Notes under the pieces: model-generated
What the model saw: only the letters and a program-made list of their open reading frames with translations
Told to the model about the DNA's origin: nothing
The model's database searches: none
Shown here: positions 60,941 through 64,000 of the stretch, piece by piece
Layout of the letters: every line of letters begins with the position of its first letter
Position numbering within the stretch: the first letter of the stretch is position 1
Made by a program: the position numbers and the translations under genes
NCBI GenBank assembly: GCA_002387205.1
Contig: DGLA01000016.1
Coordinates: forward strand, 62,001-126,000
Origin: Stutzerimonas stutzeri
Lineage (GTDB): Bacteria > Pseudomonadota > Gammaproteobacteria > Pseudomonadales > Pseudomonadaceae
Reading direction: 5' to 3'
DNA: 64,000 nucleotides

Positions 60941-62127
60941 GAGCTCCCCTGCAGGTCACGGTGCTAGGCGCCACAGGCTCGATCGGCCTGAGTACTCTGG
61001 ATGTCATATCGCGTCATCCCGACCGCTATCAGGCTTTCGCGCTGACCGCCTACAGCCGGGTTCCAGAGCTTCGCGACCTATGCCGGCGTTATCAACCACG
61101 GTATGCGGTGGTTGCTGAAAGCGATCAGGCGTTAATGCTGCAAGGCCAGCTGAAGGAAGACGGCTTGGCAACCGAGGTGCTGATAGGTGAGGCGGGGCTA
61201 AGCGAGGTGGCCGCACACCCTGATGTCGATGCAGTGATGGCTGCCATCGTAGGTGCTGCAGGCTTGCGCCCAACGCTGTCTGCGGTGCAAGCGGGTAAGC
61301 GCGTGCTGCTGGCCAACAAGGAAGCGCTGGTCATGTCTGGTGCGCTCTTCATGCAGGCCTTGCGTGAGAGCAAGGCGGTGTTGCTACCGATCGACAGCGA
61401 GCACAATGCGATATTCCAGTGCCTGCCCGGCGATTATTCCCAAGGACTCGCCAAGGTCGGTGTCAGGCGGATCCTTCTGACCGCCTCCGGCGGGCCGTTT
61501 CGCGGTATGCCTCAGGACCAGCTGGCCACTGTCACCGTCGAGCAGGCCTGTGCTCACCCGAACTGGTCCATGGGACGCAAGATATCTGTCGACTCGGCGA
61601 GCATGATGAACAAGGGGCTTGAGCTGATCGAGGCATGCTGGCTGTTCGATGCGCGGCCCGATCAGGTGGAGGTAGTCGTCCACCCACAGAGCGTCATCCA
61701 TTCGATGGTCGACTACATCGATGGGTCTGTTCTTGCCCAGCTGGGCAATCCCGACATGCGCACGCCGATCGCTCATGCGCTCGCCTGGCCGGAACGTATC
61801 GATTCGGGTGTGTCAGCATTGGATCTGCTGCAAATCGGGCGCCTGGATTTCGAGGCCCCTGACCCGCAGCGGTTTCCCTGCCTGCGCATCGCCAGGCAAG
61901 CAGCAGAGGTGGGCGGGACGGCGCCCGCCATGCTCAATGCAGCGAATGAAGTGGCAGTGGACGCTTTCCTCGATGGCCGCATTCGCTTTACTGAAATCGC
62001 GAGTATGATCCAGGACACTCTTGAGGCCCAGGCTTCCGTCCCGGTTCGCTGCCTGGATGATGTTCTTGCTGCGGACCAGCAGGCTCGCCGACTGGCTTGT
62101 AGCTGGTTGCAGCGTCGCGATAGGTAG
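60937..62127 (+). CDS. dxr: 1-deoxy-D-xylulose 5-phosphate reductoisomerase
   Basis: This 396-residue enzyme of the MEP isoprenoid pathway supplies precursors for UppS. The NADPH motif GATGSIG is at 11-17. The metal/substrate block includes LLPIDSEHNAIFQ and the catalytic-loop HPNWSMGRKISVDSASMMNKGLELIEACWLF. The GTG start at 60937 (GTGA overlap with cdsA) gives the normal N-terminus VRAPLQVTVLGATGS. Confidence 0.97.
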   Translation: MRAPLQVTVLGATGSIGLSTLDVISRHPDRYQAFALTAYSRVPELRDLCRRYQPRYAVVAESDQALMLQGQLKEDGLATEVLIGEAGLSEVAAHPDVDAVMAAIVGAAGLRPTLSAVQAGKRVLLANKEALVMSGALFMQALRESKAVLLPIDSEHNAIFQCLPGDYSQGLAKVGVRRILLTASGGPFRGMPQDQLATVTVEQACAHPNWSMGRKISVDSASMMNKGLELIEACWLFDARPDQVEVVVHPQSVIHSMVDYIDGSVLAQLGNPDMRTPIAHALAWPERIDSGVSALDLLQIGRLDFEAPDPQRFPCLRIARQAAEVGGTAPAMLNAANEVAVDAFLDGRIRFTEIASMIQDTLEAQASVPVRCLDDVLAADQQARRLACSWLQRRDR

Positions 62128-62225
62128 AGAGAGGCTACGCGCGTCGTTCAGCTAAGACGCCTTGGCGGATTCGACAGGGCCTGAAGCCTGCAGCTTATAA
62201 ACCGCCTTTTTGGGCAGAGGACATT

Positions 62226-63578
62226 ATGGGCGCGTTGTACATGATCGTTGGCACCCTCGTTGCGCTGGGTGTTCTGGTTACCTTCCACGAGTACGGGCAT
62301 TTCTGGGTCGCGCGCCGTTGTGGTGTCAAGGTGCTGCGTTTTTCGGTTGGGTTCGGTCGGCCCTTGCTTCGTTGGCATGACAGGCAGGGGACCGAATTTG
62401 TCGTCGCAGCCATTCCTCTCGGCGGTTACGTGAAGATGCTTGACGAGCGCGAGGGCGACGTTCCGCCTGCGCTGATGGATCAGGCCTTCAACCGTAAGAC
62501 TGTCAAACAGCGGTTTGCCATCGTCTCGGCCGGACCCATTGCCAACTTCCTGCTCGCGCTGTTGTTCTTCTGGGCGCTTGCCATGCTGGGCAGCGAGCAG
62601 GTTCGGCCGGTGGTTGGCGCGGTCGAGGTAGGCAGCCTCGCGGAACGCGGCGGTCTTGCGGCAGGCCAGGAAATTCTTGAAATCAATGGCAAGACCATTT
62701 CGGGTTGGGCTGACGTCAACCTGCAGCTGGTGCGTCGTCTCGGTGAAAGCGGGTCCCTGAGCCTGCTTGTCCGTAGCGTAGAGGGAGGTGAGGCGCAGAG
62801 CGTCGAGCTCGAACTGGTCGACTGGCTCAAAGGCGCCGAAGAGCCTGATCCGATCAAGTCGCTGGGTATCCGCCCGTGGCGCCCGGTTGTCGAACCTGTC
62901 GTAGCTCAGCTTGACCCCGAAGGGCCGGCGCAGGCTGCCGGGGTTCTTCTTGGTGATCGTCTCGCCACACTGAACGGCAGACCACTTGGTGAATGGCAGG
63001 AAGTGATCGATCAGGTCAGGCCCTTGCACGGCCAGTCAGTGATGCTGGGGATTGAACGTGATGGGCAGCGCCTTGAGCTGCCAGTGACATTAGCTGAGCG
63101 CGGCGACGGCGAAAACCGTAGAGGCTATCTGGGGGCGGGCGTATCAGCAGGTGAATGGCCGGATGAAATGCTTCGAAACGTCAGCTTCGGGCCGGTCGAA
63201 GCCATCGGTGAAGGGCTGCGCCGCACTTGGACAATGAGCATCCTGACGCTGGATTCACTGAAGAAAATGCTCTTTGGGGAGCTCTCGGTAAAAAACTTGA
63301 GCGGCCCGATAACCATTGCTAAAGTGGCGGGCGCTTCTGCACAGTCCGGCGTGGGCGACTTCCTGAACTTCCTCGCCTACCTGAGCATAAGTCTTGGGGT
63401 ACTCAATCTATTGCCTATCCCCGTTCTGGATGGAGGGCATCTGCTCTTCTATCTGGTCGAGTGGGTCCGTGGACGTCCCTTGTCGGACAGAGTTCAGGGA
63501 TGGGGCGTACAGATCGGTATCAGCCTGGTTGTCGGCGTGATGCTGCTTGCGTTGGTCAACGACCTTGGCCGCCTTTAA
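62226..63578 (+). CDS. rseP: RIP zinc metalloprotease RseP
   Basis: This 450-residue site-2 protease cleaves the anti-sigma factor RseA/MucA inside the membrane, releasing the RpoE/AlgU sigma factor. The active site HEYGH is at 21-25. Two PDZ domains lie in the periplasm (about 115-300). The C-terminal LNLLPIPVLDGGHLLFYLVE supplies the third metal ligand (the LDG motif). The downstream neighbour is bamA, the usual order. Confidence 0.97.
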   Translation: MGALYMIVGTLVALGVLVTFHEYGHFWVARRCGVKVLRFSVGFGRPLLRWHDRQGTEFVVAAIPLGGYVKMLDEREGDVPPALMDQAFNRKTVKQRFAIVSAGPIANFLLALLFFWALAMLGSEQVRPVVGAVEVGSLAERGGLAAGQEILEINGKTISGWADVNLQLVRRLGESGSLSLLVRSVEGGEAQSVELELVDWLKGAEEPDPIKSLGIRPWRPVVEPVVAQLDPEGPAQAAGVLLGDRLATLNGRPLGEWQEVIDQVRPLHGQSVMLGIERDGQRLELPVTLAERGDGENRRGYLGAGVSAGEWPDEMLRNVSFGPVEAIGEGLRRTWTMSILTLDSLKKMLFGELSVKNLSGPITIAKVAGASAQSGVGDFLNFLAYLSISLGVLNLLPIPVLDGGHLLFYLVEWVRGRPLSDRVQGWGVQIGISLVVGVMLLALVNDLGRL

Positions 63579-63647
63579 CCGCCATTTACCTTGATGTCGC
63601 CGCGCCAAGCGCAGGTTCAATTATCAGGTTTGAAAAGAAAGGACTTC

Positions 63648-64000
63648 ATGAAACGTCTGCTGCTACCTGCGGTTATTTCCGCACTGATGATTGCCGAAGT
63701 TCACGCCGAGTCCTTCACCATCTCCGATATACGTGTCAACGGTCTGCAGCGTGTCTCTGCTGGCAGTGTTTTCGGTGCGCTGCCGTTGAACGTGGGCCAG
63801 GCTGCCGATGACAGTCGCCTGGTCGATGCTACCCGCGCTCTGTTCCGTACGGGTTTTTTCGAAGACATTCAGCTCGGTCGTGAAGGTGACGTGCTGGTGA
63901 TCAACGTTGTCGAGCGCCCCTCGATCTCAGGCATCGAAATCGATGGCAACAAGGCGATCAAGACCGAAGATCTGCTTTCCGGTCTGCAACAGTCCGGCCT
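63648..64000 (+). CDS. bamA: Outer-membrane assembly factor BamA (3' end beyond window)
   Basis: The first 117 codons of bamA are present and the gene runs off the right edge. A signal peptide (MKRLLLPAVISALMIAEVHA) is followed by POTRA domain 1: ESFTISDIRVNGLQRVSAGSVFGALPLNVGQAADDSRLVDATRALFRTGFFEDIQL. POTRA 2 begins near residue 90 with RPSISGIEIDGNKAIKTEDLLSGLQQSGL. BamA inserts beta-barrel proteins into the outer membrane. AAAGGA precedes ATG 63648. Confidence 0.96.
   Translation, partial: MKRLLLPAVISALMIAEVHAESFTISDIRVNGLQRVSAGSVFGALPLNVGQAADDSRLVDATRALFRTGFFEDIQLGREGDVLVINVVERPSISGIEIDGNKAIKTEDLLSGLQQSG

Overview
The window looks like a chromosomal segment of a Pseudomonas-type gammaproteobacterium, most likely of the P. 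stutzeri / Stutzerimonas group. This is inference from gene content and order, not from a database search. The supporting blocks are mutS-fdxA, cinA-recA-recX, finR facing fprA, an erdR-like regulator, a fused mrpAB antiporter operon and rpsB-tsf-pyrH-frr-uppS-cdsA-dxr-rseP-bamA. No insertion sequence, integrase, CRISPR array or rRNA was seen.

Region 1 (1-12.6 kb) is an accessory polysaccharide region. It makes GDP-L-fucose (gmd, fcl) and carries an O-antigen-polymerase-like protein, a GT2 glycosyltransferase, a phosphoribosyltransferase-HAD fusion, a WecG/TagA-type glycosyltransferase and a Wzx-type flippase. Two secreted GH5 glycosidases lie in it. The second has two copies of an unrecognised ~85-residue domain at its N-terminus and a structured leader that can pair with its own Shine-Dalgarno sequence. 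A DUF2945-DUF488 pair sits between them.

Region 2 (12.8-19.7 kb) has a three-gene envelope operon (Gly/Ser/Thr-rich protein, holin-like DUF1469 protein, DUF3618 protein) with an AlgU-like promoter candidate, then tRNA-Thr(CGU) with its own promoter and terminator. Next to the tRNA is a second polysaccharide group on the minus strand: flippase, pyruvyl transferase and acyltransferase.

Region 3 (19.7-24 kb) has a YihY-family membrane protein, then a tightly coupled trio (GT4 glycosyltransferase, DUF2334 deacetylase-like protein, UPF0104 membrane protein) that may make an envelope glycolipid, and a CsbD stress protein.

Region 4 (24-46 kb) is mostly core and housekeeping: fdxA, mutS, a K+ channel, cinA, recA (with a LexA box), recX, a LOG-family protein, a beta-CASP nuclease, a small secreted protein, a DTW-domain tRNA enzyme, an EamA transporter, erdR-like regulator, finR/fprA with a perfect operator-like palindrome, a YchJ protein, OmpA-like lipoproteins, a CopD-like protein, dinG (with a LexA box), an EstB-like serine hydrolase, pdxH and a glycine-zipper lipoprotein.

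Region 5 (46-52 kb) is a complete six-gene Mrp/Sha Na+/H+ antiporter operon with fused A and B subunits. Region 6 (52-64 kb) has glnD and map facing away from the rpsB-tsf and pyrH-frr genes and the uppS-cdsA-dxr-rseP-bamA envelope cluster; bamA runs off the right edge.
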